From assembly GCA_016212925.1 (NCBI GenBank), contig JACRDF010000026.1, forward strand, positions 1 to 48,316: DNA of 48,316 nt, read 5' to 3'. The stretch is from Desulfomonile tiedjei (GTDB taxonomy: Bacteria > Desulfobacterota > Desulfomonilia > Desulfomonilales > Desulfomonilaceae). The notes under the pieces were generated by a model that was given only the letters and a program-made list of their open reading frames with translations, made no database searches and was not told where the DNA came from. Positions 26,976 through 34,276 of this stretch are shown in pieces; position 1 is the first letter of the stretch, and each line of letters begins with the position of its first letter. The position numbers were made by a program, and so were the translations under genes.

Positions 26976-27003
26976 GGGAACTTGGAAATGGGAGGTAGGC
27001 ATT

Positions 27004-28002
27004 GTGGTAAAGGATTTCACGAACAGCAACGTGAAGCGGGTTGGCCTTTTGACTATGCTCGCCTTACCGGTAGTTGCCGCAGCGATCTTAATCTCGCCAA
27101 AGGCGATTTTTGCCGACGGTTCGACCGCTCGTTTTGGCGCAGGCGGAATTGAATTCCTGAAGAGTGAAGACATCCGCATGCTGGAGGAAGTCCTTGAGAT
27201 TTCCACAAAACTGATACGAGTCAGATTTCGCTTCCTGAATGAATCCGGAAAAGACATTCACGCCACTATGGCATTTCCGCTGCCGCTCTATCCATCGTTC
27301 TTGATTGATCGCCGTTCAGGAATCGGACACCCCGCGGATTCAATCATGGATAGTTTCACGGTTCGGATTGACGGTCACCTGGTATCACCGAAGATAGATC
27401 GTAAGGCTATCCTGAATAACGGTGATATCACGGCTCAGCTGCGCGAGATTGGGTTGTCCGAGGCACAGATTTTTGCGGCTTTTGAGCTAACGAAATATGA
27501 ACAAGCTGCAATGGAGAGACTGGACGAAAAGAAGCGAGCACTTCTTCAATCGAATTGGGAAATATCTGAAACTGCTTTTTGGCAACAGACCTTTCCGGCA
27601 GGAAAAGAAATTGTTGTGGAGCACACCTACAAACCGGCCGTCGGAAGCTTCCCCGACGCCTGGTTTGGTACGTGGATGCGCCGAAAAGACGATGAAGTGT
27701 GCCTCCACGATGTTACGGCACAGGCCATCGAGAATCGTGTGAAAGCCCTGGACACTGGGGGTGACGGAATGGTTAACGTTAGAACTGAAGACGTAGAATA
27801 CATCCTCTCCACGGGGAGGAACTGGAAGGGACCAATCCGAAAGTTTACGCTGAGGATCGAGAAGGAAAGCCCGGATCAGTTTGTATCTCTTTGCTTCCCC
27901 GAAAAGCCCAAGAAAGTTCGCCCGACGGTGTATGAATTTGTGCAAAAGAATTTCGTCCCACCCGACAAACTTGTTGTTTATTTCTACACTGTTGGCCCGT
28001 GA
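27004..28002 (+). CDS. DUF4424-like exported protein
   Basis: A 332-residue protein with a signal peptide (GLLTMLALPVVAAAILISPKAIFA region). The mature part has DGSTARFGAGGIEFLKSEDI and later VRFRFLNESGKDIHATMAF, the beginning of a domain like DUF4424, with WQQTFPAGKEIVVEHTY in the middle and a conserved DEVCLHD-type stretch. The product is probably periplasmic. GTG at 27004 is supported by GGAGGT 8 nt upstream. The gene is enclosed by copies of the 91-bp hairpin family on both sides (ending at 26975 and starting at 28007, only five nt after the stop). Confidence 0.7.
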   Translation: MVKDFTNSNVKRVGLLTMLALPVVAAAILISPKAIFADGSTARFGAGGIEFLKSEDIRMLEEVLEISTKLIRVRFRFLNESGKDIHATMAFPLPLYPSFLIDRRSGIGHPADSIMDSFTVRIDGHLVSPKIDRKAILNNGDITAQLREIGLSEAQIFAAFELTKYEQAAMERLDEKKRALLQSNWEISETAFWQQTFPAGKEIVVEHTYKPAVGSFPDAWFGTWMRRKDDEVCLHDVTAQAIENRVKALDTGGDGMVNVRTEDVEYILSTGRNWKGPIRKFTLRIEKESPDQFVSLCFPEKPKKVRPTVYEFVQKNFVPPDKLVVYFYTVGP

Positions 28003-28006
28003 GCGC

Positions 28007-28097
28007 GTAGGATGTGGTGAGCGAAGCGAACCGCATCTGTCGCGAAAAGAGCCGTGCAACACGAACGATGCGGTTCGCTTCGCTCACCACATCCTAC
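28007..28097. repeat. 91-bp hairpin element, family C, copy 2
   Basis: The best copy of this family: GTAGGATGTGGTGAGCGAAG at the left and GCTTCGCTCACCACATCCTAC at the right give a nearly perfect inverted repeat of over 30 bp per arm. It begins 5 nt after the stop of the DUF4424-like gene. The stretch from 28098 to 28366 also has short hairpins (GGGTGGGCACCCGTGG, GCCCCTTCGGGGC). Confidence 0.88.
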
Positions 28098-28221
28098 GGG
28101 AAAGGGTACATTTCCATTCCACGGGTGGGCACCCGTGGCTACCCATGGTTTGCCCCTTCGGGGCAACAAATCCTCTCTCTCCCGTCGTAACCGGATGCTT
28201 CCTCTGACCTCGCTTTACCGG

Positions 28222-28249
28222 TTGACAAACCGGCCCAAGAGCGTAGAAT
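28222..28249 (+). promoter_or_regulatory. Candidate sigma-70-type promoter for the qmo genes
   Basis: TTGACA (28222-28227), a 16-bp spacer and TAGAAT (28244-28249). It is the best promoter-like sequence between the DUF4424-like gene and qmoA, but it lies about 410 nt before qmoA with two repeats in between, which would form a long leader. Confidence 0.4.
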
Positions 28250-28366
28250 ATTAGCTGATTGCTCCGCCGAACAACACACCGTAATGCAGTAGTGTTTCCA
28301 GGCCCCAGCAAATCGTACTAAATTGAGGATCAAAGCCTCTTTTGTGGTAGACAAGGTGTAGCCTGC

Positions 28367-28457
28367 GTAGGATGTGGTGAGCGAAGCGAACCACATCTGT
28401 CGGGAAAAGAGGCGGAGCACTCGAACGATGCGGTTCCTTTTGGTCACCGCATCCTAC
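28367..28457. repeat. 91-bp hairpin element, family C, copy 3
   Basis: Same length and ends as the copies at 26885 and 28007 (GTAGGATGTGGTGAGCGAAG ... ACCGCATCCTAC), same orientation, about 10-15% changed. It lies in the presumed leader of qmoA. Confidence 0.85.
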
Positions 28458-28518
28458 GGGAACTTGGCCTCGTAAAGTAGTTTTCCCTGTGCCCCGCTAA
28501 AGAAATTTTATGTCTTGA

Positions 28519-28623
28519 CCAGTGGGCAGCTTCCGCTGTCCGCGGAAGATGCCCACTGGACACGATACAAAAGTTTTTGGAGAGGGGTGCGGGGAGGAAC
28601 CTTTTTACAAAAAGGTTCTCCCC
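28519..28623. repeat. Modular palindrome-plus-hairpin repeat, copy 3
   Basis: A hairpin with 18-bp arms and one mismatch (CCAGTGGGCAGCTTCCGC 28519-28536; GCGGAAGATGCCCACTGG 28542-28559), an AT-rich spacer, GTTTTTGGAGAGGGGTGC and a 33-bp palindrome (28591-28623) centred on TTTTTACAAAAA. It ends 39 nt before qmoA. It is the only copy that lies just upstream of a start rather than after a stop. Its palindrome is identical to that of copy 7 (35187-35219). Confidence 0.88.
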
Positions 28624-28662
28624 GCTCTTTCTTCTTCATCCCTCATCATACGGAGGTAGTTC

Positions 28663-29919
28663 ATGGGTGAAGCAGAGCGAAAGATCCTGGTGGTTGGAGG
28701 CGGCATTAGCGGCATGACCGCTGCCGTCGAAGCCGCGGAAGCAGGAGCGGAAGCTATTATAGTGGAGAGGAACCCTTATCTGGGCGGCCGAGTCACTCTT
28801 CTGAATCAGTATTTTCCCAAGTTGTGCCCGCCAATTTGCGGCCTGGAGATCAATTTCAGGCGCATCAAACAGAACCCCAAGGTTACTTTTCACACGCTTT
28901 CCGAGGTGACTTCCATATCCGGCGAACCTGGCAACTATGAGGTCACGGTGCAGGTGAATCCGCGGTATGTGAACGACAATTGCACTGGATGCGGGAAATG
29001 CGGTGAAGTTGCAGAAACCGAGATTTCCAATCCGGTCAACTATGGGATGGACAAAGTCAAGGCAGCATACCTGCCCCATGCAATGGCCTACCCTTTTAAG
29101 TACGTCATTGCGCCGGAAATAATCGGCACCGATGAAGCCAAGAAATGTGCGGACGTCTGCCCGTACAATGCAGTAGACCTCGACATGAAGGCCGAAACCA
29201 TCACGTACAAGGTCGGGGCCATAGTCTGGGCCACGGGTTGGGACCCTTACGACGCGACCAAAGTCGATTACCTGGGTTTGGGAACCGTTCCCAATGTGGT
29301 AACGAGCGTCATGTTCGAGCGCCTTGCTGCACACAACGGTCCCACAGGCGGGAAAATCCTGCGACCTTCCGACGGCAAGGAAGTCAAAAGCGTGGCATTC
29401 GTGCAGTGCGCGGGGTCCAGGGACGAGAACCATCTGCCGTATTGCTCGGGCATCTGCTGCCTGGCTTCGTTGAAGCAGGCCACATACATCCGTGAGCAGG
29501 TCCCTGACAGCAACGCGTTCATCTACTACATCGACGTGCGTGCTATGGGCAAATACGAAGACTTTTACACCAAGGTCGATCAGGACGAGAACGTGACCCT
29601 CACCAAGAGCAAAATCGCCAGGATCTCTCCGGACCAGGAATCCGGCGGCGTGCTGGTGGAAGGCGAAGATATCGTGAAAGGTCAAATGGTCAAGCAGGTC
29701 GTTGATTTGGCGGTCCTCGCCGTGGGAATGGTCCCCGGCACAGCGACGCTAAAACCTTCGCTTGAGATGGAATACGACAACTTCGGCTTCGTGATGTCTT
29801 CCGGGCAATCGGGGATAGTGCCGGCGGGGTGCGTAAAAGCGCCTATGGAAGTTGCCGCTTCGTTGCAAGATTCGACAGCCGCGGCCCTCAAAGCCATTCA
29901 GCGTACTATGGGGAGGTAG
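28663..29919 (+). CDS. qmoA: QmoA, FAD-binding subunit of the Qmo complex
   Basis: QmoA is an HdrA-related flavoprotein that passes electrons between the quinone pool side and APS reductase in sulfate reduction. The 418-residue protein has the FAD motif VVGGGISGM (residues 10-18), LGGRV, the LCPPICGLEINFRRIKQNP stretch, Cys pairs CTGCGKC near 107-113 and CADVCPYNAVDLD near 162, then CAGSRDENHLPYCSGICCL. GGAGGTAGTTC precedes the ATG. It is directly followed by qmoB (5 nt). No aprBA (APS reductase), usually upstream of qmo, is visible; the gene upstream is an unrelated DUF4424-like protein. Confidence 0.93.
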   Translation: MGEAERKILVVGGGISGMTAAVEAAEAGAEAIIVERNPYLGGRVTLLNQYFPKLCPPICGLEINFRRIKQNPKVTFHTLSEVTSISGEPGNYEVTVQVNPRYVNDNCTGCGKCGEVAETEISNPVNYGMDKVKAAYLPHAMAYPFKYVIAPEIIGTDEAKKCADVCPYNAVDLDMKAETITYKVGAIVWATGWDPYDATKVDYLGLGTVPNVVTSVMFERLAAHNGPTGGKILRPSDGKEVKSVAFVQCAGSRDENHLPYCSGICCLASLKQATYIREQVPDSNAFIYYIDVRAMGKYEDFYTKVDQDENVTLTKSKIARISPDQESGGVLVEGEDIVKGQMVKQVVDLAVLAVGMVPGTATLKPSLEMEYDNFGFVMSSGQSGIVPAGCVKAPMEVAASLQDSTAAALKAIQRTMGR

Positions 29920-29924
29920 TGTTT

Positions 29925-32060
29925 ATGGATCAGAAAATCGGAGTCTATATATGCTCAGGATGCGGCATAGGAGAATCCATAGACGTGGACGCCCTCTCCG
30001 CGGTCGCCAATGAGTTCAAAATAGCCAAGTGTGTCTCAAACCCGACGCTTTGCAGCCAGGAAGGTGTCGGGCAGATCAAACAGGACATCGAAGCGGGCGA
30101 GGTCGACTGCGTAGTTGCCGCGGCCTGTTCCGGCCGAGTCAAGACCGACGAGTTCTCATTCGATCCCATGACCACCATAGTGGAACGGGTGAACATCCGG
30201 GAACACGTTGTCTGGTGCCAGCCGCCAAATCACGAAGACACCCAGATGATGGCGGAAGATTACATGCGCATGGGCCTGACCCGTGTGGAGAAGTCCACCC
30301 TTCCCAAGCCTTACCAGGAAGCGACGGACAAGAACATTCTGGTCATAGGCGGTGGAATAAGCGGGCTGCAAGCCTCCCTCGACGCGGCGGACGCAGGCTA
30401 TTCGGTTACTCTGGTCGAAAAGGAGCCTGAGCTTGGCGGATACATGGCCAAATGGCACAAGACAACACCCAGCGGTCCGCTTTATCAGGAACTGGAAAAC
30501 ATAACCATTCAGGATACCATCGACCGGGTGAAGGCCAATGCCAACATCGCGGTCAAGACCGCGGTTACCATTGACAAGATCGCCGGCGCTCCGGGCATGT
30601 TCGACGTGACTCTGACCGGTGGAGAGGCTTTGCGAATCGGTTCCGTAGTGCTGGCCGCAGGGTGGAAGCCATACGATCCAGCCAAGCTGGAGCACCTCTC
30701 CTACGGCAAGTTCCCTGATGTCATTACCAACGTCCAGATGGAAGAGATGGCAAAGGCAGGCAAGATCACCTGCCCCTCGGACGGGTCGGAGCCTTCGGTG
30801 GTGGCCTTCATCCAGTGCGCGGGGTCCCGCGATGCCGACCATTTGCCGTACTGCAGCGCGGTCTGCTGCCGAGTCTCTTTGAAGCAGGCCGAGTACGTGA
30901 AACAGCAGAACGAAGAAAACAAGGTCTTCGTGTTTTACAAAGACATTAGGACCCCTGAACAGCACGAAGAATTCTACAAGAAGGTCCAAAAAGACGGCGT
31001 GGTCTTCGTCAAGACCGACACAGCGAAAGTCGCCATCAGCGAGGGCTCCGAGCGCAAACTCAGCATCGAGACCATGGACGAGCTGCTCGGCGAGCCGGTG
31101 CAGGTGGAAGCTGACATGGTCGTGCTTGCCACGGGCATGCAGCCGGCAGTTCTCGACGATCCGATACTGAACTTGCAGTATCGACAGGGGCCCGCTCTGC
31201 CTGACCTCAAGTACGGTTTTCCCGACTCCCATTTCGTCTGCTTCCCTTACGAGACTCGGCGAACCGGAATCTACACCGCGGGATGCGTCAGACAGCCCAT
31301 GACCGCCACCCGAGCCACAAACGACGGCACCGGAGCCGCAATGAAGGCTATTCAGTGCGTCGAACTGACATCTCAGGGGCGGGCGGTTCACCCGAGGGCC
31401 GGGGATATGTCCTATCCGGAGCTTTTCGTCCAGCGGTGCACCCAGTGTAAGCGCTGCACAGAGGAATGCCCCTTCGGCATGTACAACGAGGACGAGAAAG
31501 GCACACCACTGCCGCATCCGACTCGTTGCCGTCGATGCGCAATTTGCATGGGCTCGTGCCCTGAACGTATAATTTCCTTTAACAACTACTCTGTGGACAT
31601 GATCGGCTCCATGATAAAGTCCATTCATGTTCCGGACGAGTATGACGAGAAGCCTCGGGTCATAGGCTTGATCTGCGAGAACGACGCTTTCCCTGCCGTG
31701 GATATGGCTGGTCTTAACAAGTTGCAGTACCCGCCATGGGTGCGATTCATCCCGCTGCGGTGCCTGGGATCCATCAACCTGGTCTGGATCGCGGACGCGC
31801 TGTCAAAAGGGATTGATGGAATCGTCCTCTTTGGCTGCAAGTTCGGCGATGACTACCAGTGCCATTTTATCAAAGGCAGCGAACTGGCGAACACTCGAAT
31901 GGACAAGATCAAAGAGACGCTGGATCGACTGGTGCTCGAATCCGACAGAATCAGGCTCGAACAACTGGCCATCAGCGACTACAAGCGTATACCCGAAATA
32001 CTGGAGGAGTTCACCGCAAGACTGGAAGAACTCGGTCCAAACCCGTACAAAGGGTTCTAA
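29925..32060 (+). CDS. qmoB: QmoB, HdrA/MvhD-type subunit of the Qmo complex
   Basis: A 711-residue iron-sulfur flavoprotein. It has an N-terminal CSGCGIGESID (about 10-20), a FAD Rossmann motif GGGISGLQ near 143, CAGSRDADHLPYCSAVCC, two [4Fe-4S] motifs CTQCKRCTEECPFG (from about 505) and CRRCAICMGSCPE (from about 535), and a C-terminal MvhD/FlpD domain (from about 575, with RCLGSINL, GIVLFGCKFGDDYQCHF). The fused MvhD domain separates QmoB from HdrA. GGGGAGGTAG precedes the ATG at 29925; a longer reading frame from 29829 overlaps qmoA and is not used. A palindromic repeat begins 27 nt after the stop, and the next gene is 232 nt away. Confidence 0.93.
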   Translation: MDQKIGVYICSGCGIGESIDVDALSAVANEFKIAKCVSNPTLCSQEGVGQIKQDIEAGEVDCVVAAACSGRVKTDEFSFDPMTTIVERVNIREHVVWCQPPNHEDTQMMAEDYMRMGLTRVEKSTLPKPYQEATDKNILVIGGGISGLQASLDAADAGYSVTLVEKEPELGGYMAKWHKTTPSGPLYQELENITIQDTIDRVKANANIAVKTAVTIDKIAGAPGMFDVTLTGGEALRIGSVVLAAGWKPYDPAKLEHLSYGKFPDVITNVQMEEMAKAGKITCPSDGSEPSVVAFIQCAGSRDADHLPYCSAVCCRVSLKQAEYVKQQNEENKVFVFYKDIRTPEQHEEFYKKVQKDGVVFVKTDTAKVAISEGSERKLSIETMDELLGEPVQVEADMVVLATGMQPAVLDDPILNLQYRQGPALPDLKYGFPDSHFVCFPYETRRTGIYTAGCVRQPMTATRATNDGTGAAMKAIQCVELTSQGRAVHPRAGDMSYPELFVQRCTQCKRCTEECPFGMYNEDEKGTPLPHPTRCRRCAICMGSCPERIISFNNYSVDMIGSMIKSIHVPDEYDEKPRVIGLICENDAFPAVDMAGLNKLQYPPWVRFIPLRCLGSINLVWIADALSKGIDGIVLFGCKFGDDYQCHFIKGSELANTRMDKIKETLDRLVLESDRIRLEQLAISDYKRIPEILEEFTARLEELGPNPYKGF

Positions 32061-32087
32061 CAAGAAAACGGGAGCCATGGAAGGCTT

Positions 32088-32172
32088 GCAGGGGGGAACT
32101 TTTTGCAAAAAGTTCCCCCCTGCACCCCCCTCAAAAACTCCCATATTTTGCTGACGCTTGAATCACGGCGTC
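32088..32172. repeat. Modular palindrome-plus-hairpin repeat, copy 4
   Basis: A perfect 36-bp palindrome (32088-32123, GCAGGGGGGAACTTTTTGC and its complement) starts 27 nt after the qmoB stop, followed by CACCCCCCTCAAAAACTCCC, the spacer ATATTTTGCT and a weak hairpin with 5-bp arms (GACGC 32153, GCGTC 32168). The variable hairpin is the poorest of all copies. A degenerate GTGGGGAAGGGTTC...CCCCTCCCCAAAAG stretch follows near 32251-32283, just before the next gene. Confidence 0.8.
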
Positions 32173-32292
32173 TGTGAGTTAAGAAGGTGCGAGTTATTGT
32201 ATGTCGGCTCTATGAAATATAGGAGCTGACCTAAGGACATACGAGAGTTTGTGGGGAAGGGTTCACCAGACCCCTCCCCAAAAGGAAGCATT

Positions 32293-33453
32293 ATGGAAGC
32301 TAAAATACCTTTCTTGGAAGTTAGTGATGCGATAGTCATGTCCGGCGCGGAGACGCTTTACTGGTGCATGCAATGCGGCCTTTGTACCGGGACTTGCCCC
32401 TGGCGATTGGTCCCCGGCGAGGCATCGGAGCAGTTCAACGTACGTATGGTGCAACGCCTGGGCCAACTGGGTCTCGAAGGCTTCGAGTCCGAGAATTGCC
32501 TCTTTGCCTGCACAACTTGCCGGGCCTGCGTGGACAGGTGTCCAAGAGGCGTGGACATCATCGGTAATGTCCGCGGCATGCGCAGTATGCTCGCGGAAGT
32601 AGGAACTATTCCGCCCAGCCTGAAGCCCATCGCGGGAAGCTTGCATGCTCAAGGTAATCCCTGGTCGGGAGATCGCAACAAACGCACGGAATGGATCAAG
32701 GATGTCGCGGTGCCGGAATTCTCGAGCGACACCGAGTATTTCCTCTCCGTTTGCTGCACCTCGTGCTACGACCAGCGGAGCCAGAAGATAGCCCGGTCGG
32801 TGGCAAAGGCCCTCACAGCAGCCGGCGTTAGTTTCGGCATCATCGGCAATGAAGAAAGCTGCTGCGGTGAGTCCATCCGGAAGGTCGGCGATGAGGAACT
32901 CTTCCAGAAGCTGGCCAAGTCAAACATAAATCTGTACAACAGCAAAGGTGTGAAGAAAATTATCGTCACTTCTCCTCACTGCTTGTATACCTTCAAGAAC
33001 GAATATCCTGAGCTGGGCGGTGAATACGAAGTCGTGCACTACACGGAAATCCTCGCGCTAGCCGTTGCGAAGGGCAACCTGAAACTCTCCGGCGATGCTG
33101 CAGGTCCGGTGGCAATGCATGACCCGTGCTACCTCGGCCGTCACAACAGTATCTACGATCCTCCACGCGACCTCATTTCCGCAATCCCTGGCGCAGAGCT
33201 GAAGGAACTCTCCAGAAACCGCAAAAATAGCCTCTGCTGCGGCGGTGGCGGCGGAAGAGTCTGGATGGAAACCAAGGCCGGCGAAAGATTCGCGGAACTT
33301 CGTATCAACGAAGCTTGCGATGCCGGAGCCAAAACTCTGGTAACCTCCTGCCCTTACTGCATCACCATGCTCGAGGACTCCTGCAACGTGCTCGGCAAAA
33401 GTGACAACCTCCGAGTCATCGACCTGTCCGAATTGATCGCTGAAAAGCTTTAG
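32293..33453 (+). CDS. HdrC-HdrB fusion protein (HdrD-like), third gene of the qmo locus
   Basis: A soluble 386-residue iron-sulfur protein. The N-terminal HdrC-like part binds two [4Fe-4S] clusters: CMQCGLCTGTCPW (Cys 25, 28, 31, 35) and CTTCRACVDRCPRG (Cys 73, 76, 79, 83). The C-terminal HdrB-like part has two CCG domains: CCTSCYDQ (about 155) with ESCCGE (about 190), and HDPCYLGRH (about 276) with LCCGGGGG (about 316) and CPYC (about 353), as in HdrB and HdrD, which hold noncubane clusters. There is no membrane segment, so this is not QmoC. AAAGGA precedes the ATG at 32293; the in-frame upstream codons fall in repeats. The place after qmoAB suggests it completes a QmoAB-HdrCB complex with a soluble partner, as reported for Gram-positive sulfate reducers. 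Confidence 0.9.
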   Translation: MEAKIPFLEVSDAIVMSGAETLYWCMQCGLCTGTCPWRLVPGEASEQFNVRMVQRLGQLGLEGFESENCLFACTTCRACVDRCPRGVDIIGNVRGMRSMLAEVGTIPPSLKPIAGSLHAQGNPWSGDRNKRTEWIKDVAVPEFSSDTEYFLSVCCTSCYDQRSQKIARSVAKALTAAGVSFGIIGNEESCCGESIRKVGDEELFQKLAKSNINLYNSKGVKKIIVTSPHCLYTFKNEYPELGGEYEVVHYTEILALAVAKGNLKLSGDAAGPVAMHDPCYLGRHNSIYDPPRDLISAIPGAELKELSRNRKNSLCCGGGGGRVWMETKAGERFAELRINEACDAGAKTLVTSCPYCITMLEDSCNVLGKSDNLRVIDLSELIAEKL

Positions 33454-33481
33454 GAGGGGAAAGAGAGAAGGCAATGCGGGT

Positions 33482-33586
33482 GGAGACCTTTTTGTAAAAA
33501 GGTCCTCCCCCCGCACCCCCCTCCCAAAAACTTCTATATCATGCTAGGCATGGGGCTTCCGGTTGACGGAAGCCCCATGCCTAGCA
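33482..33586. repeat. Modular palindrome-plus-hairpin repeat, copy 5
   Basis: A near-palindrome (GGAGACCTTTTTGTAAAAAGG...) 28 nt after the stop of the Hdr fusion gene, a C-rich tract, CCCAAAAACTTCTATATCA and then a perfect 20-bp-arm hairpin (33542-33561 and 33567-33586, loop GTTGA). The loop-proximal part CTTCCG/CGGAAG also occurs in copies 3 and 7. The rest of the stem is unique to this copy. Confidence 0.9.
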
Positions 33587-33758
33587 CTATACAAAGTTCT
33601 TGTGATACGGCCACGGGCAGACTCCCTCATACCGGCCTCGTCTAAAGCCAGTGCCGCGGTTCAATAAGCCGTAGGGGCACGGCGTGCCGTGCCCAAGTCC
33701 ACGTCGCTGCAACTACCTGAAACTCTCTATCGCACTTCGATTGCTCTCCCAGGTGGCT

Positions 33759-33914
33759 GGGTGGCCCGGACGCCACCGCGTCCGGGTTCCGAAGGAACAA
33801 GAGGGGCTGTTCGGCAAACGCTGACAACTCCGACAATTCTCGTGCACAATATTGCAAGCTGGAAATCCCCTCCTGTCGCTGCGCGACCCGGACGCGGTGG
33901 CGTCCGGGCCACCC
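33759..33914. repeat. MITE-like element, family B, copy 2
   Basis: A 156-bp element with about 30-bp terminal inverted repeats (GGGTGGCCCGGACGCCACCG at the left, CGGTGGCGTCCGGGCCACCC at the right); the outer 20 bases on each side are perfectly complementary. It shares its ends and inner blocks (CCGAAGGAACAAGAGGGGCT) with 12976-13128. The gap 33587-34074 also holds a perfect 20-bp palindrome at 33676-33695 (GGGCACGGCGTGCCGTGCCC). Confidence 0.85.
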
Positions 33915-34074
33915 ACCATCCCCAGCCAAGTGCAAACAAGGCAATTCACGGGTTTACCGCCAGTTGGGCCAGTCCCGCCCTTTGACGGTGCAGTTCTCTC
34001 TTGTCTTTAACAAACCAAAAAATTGTCCGTCTACAAGTTCAGTGAGACCGATTCAGTGGTGAAAGGAGATCGTG

Positions 34075-34173
34075 GTGAACGAGAACCGCGTGGAGGCCGC
34101 TACCCTGGCAATCATACTAATAGTAGTCGTTACATTGGTTGAATCAGGCCTTTTGGACGGGATTCTCAGATAG
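34075..34173 (+). CDS. Single-span small membrane protein, 32 residues
   Basis: The peptide MNENRVEAATLAIILIVVVT plus a VESGLLDGILR tail is one acidic cytoplasmic end and a single hydrophobic helix. AAAGGAGAT lies 6 nt before the second GTG (34075); a first GTG at 34072 is possible. The short length, strong ribosome site and clean membrane helix make it a credible small protein. It is not part of a known family to my recognition. Its stop is 17 nt before the variable hairpin of the repeat copy 6. Confidence 0.55.
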   Translation: MNENRVEAATLAIILIVVVTLVESGLLDGILR

Positions 34174-34190
34174 GAAATTTAGTGGTACAA

Positions 34191-34276
34191 CGCCATTGTC
34201 GTCGCTCGCGACAATGGCGCAAAATTATGGGAGTTTTTGGGGAGGGGTTCGGGGAGGCCCTTTTGTTCGGCCTCCC
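34191..34276. repeat. Modular palindrome-plus-hairpin repeat, copy 6
   Basis: A perfect 11-bp-arm hairpin (CGCCATTGTCG 34191-34201, CGACAATGGCG 34209-34219), spacer CAAAATTATGGGA, GTTTTTGGGGAGGGGTTC and a shortened palindrome GGGGAGGCCC...GGCCTCCC (34251-34276). The last base abuts the recO stop codon (34277-34279) on the minus strand. The palindrome core has lost its CAAAAA half. Confidence 0.85.

Noticed and set aside
28591-28623. T-box, Moco or other known riboswitch upstream of qmoA
   Set aside because: The sequence is a member of a dispersed repeat family and carries none of the conserved riboswitch motifs.
30156-31628. Long open frame on the minus strand inside qmoB (490 codons)
   Set aside because: It is opposite a gene with clear QmoB motifs and full-length homology; GC-rich third positions keep the opposite strand open.
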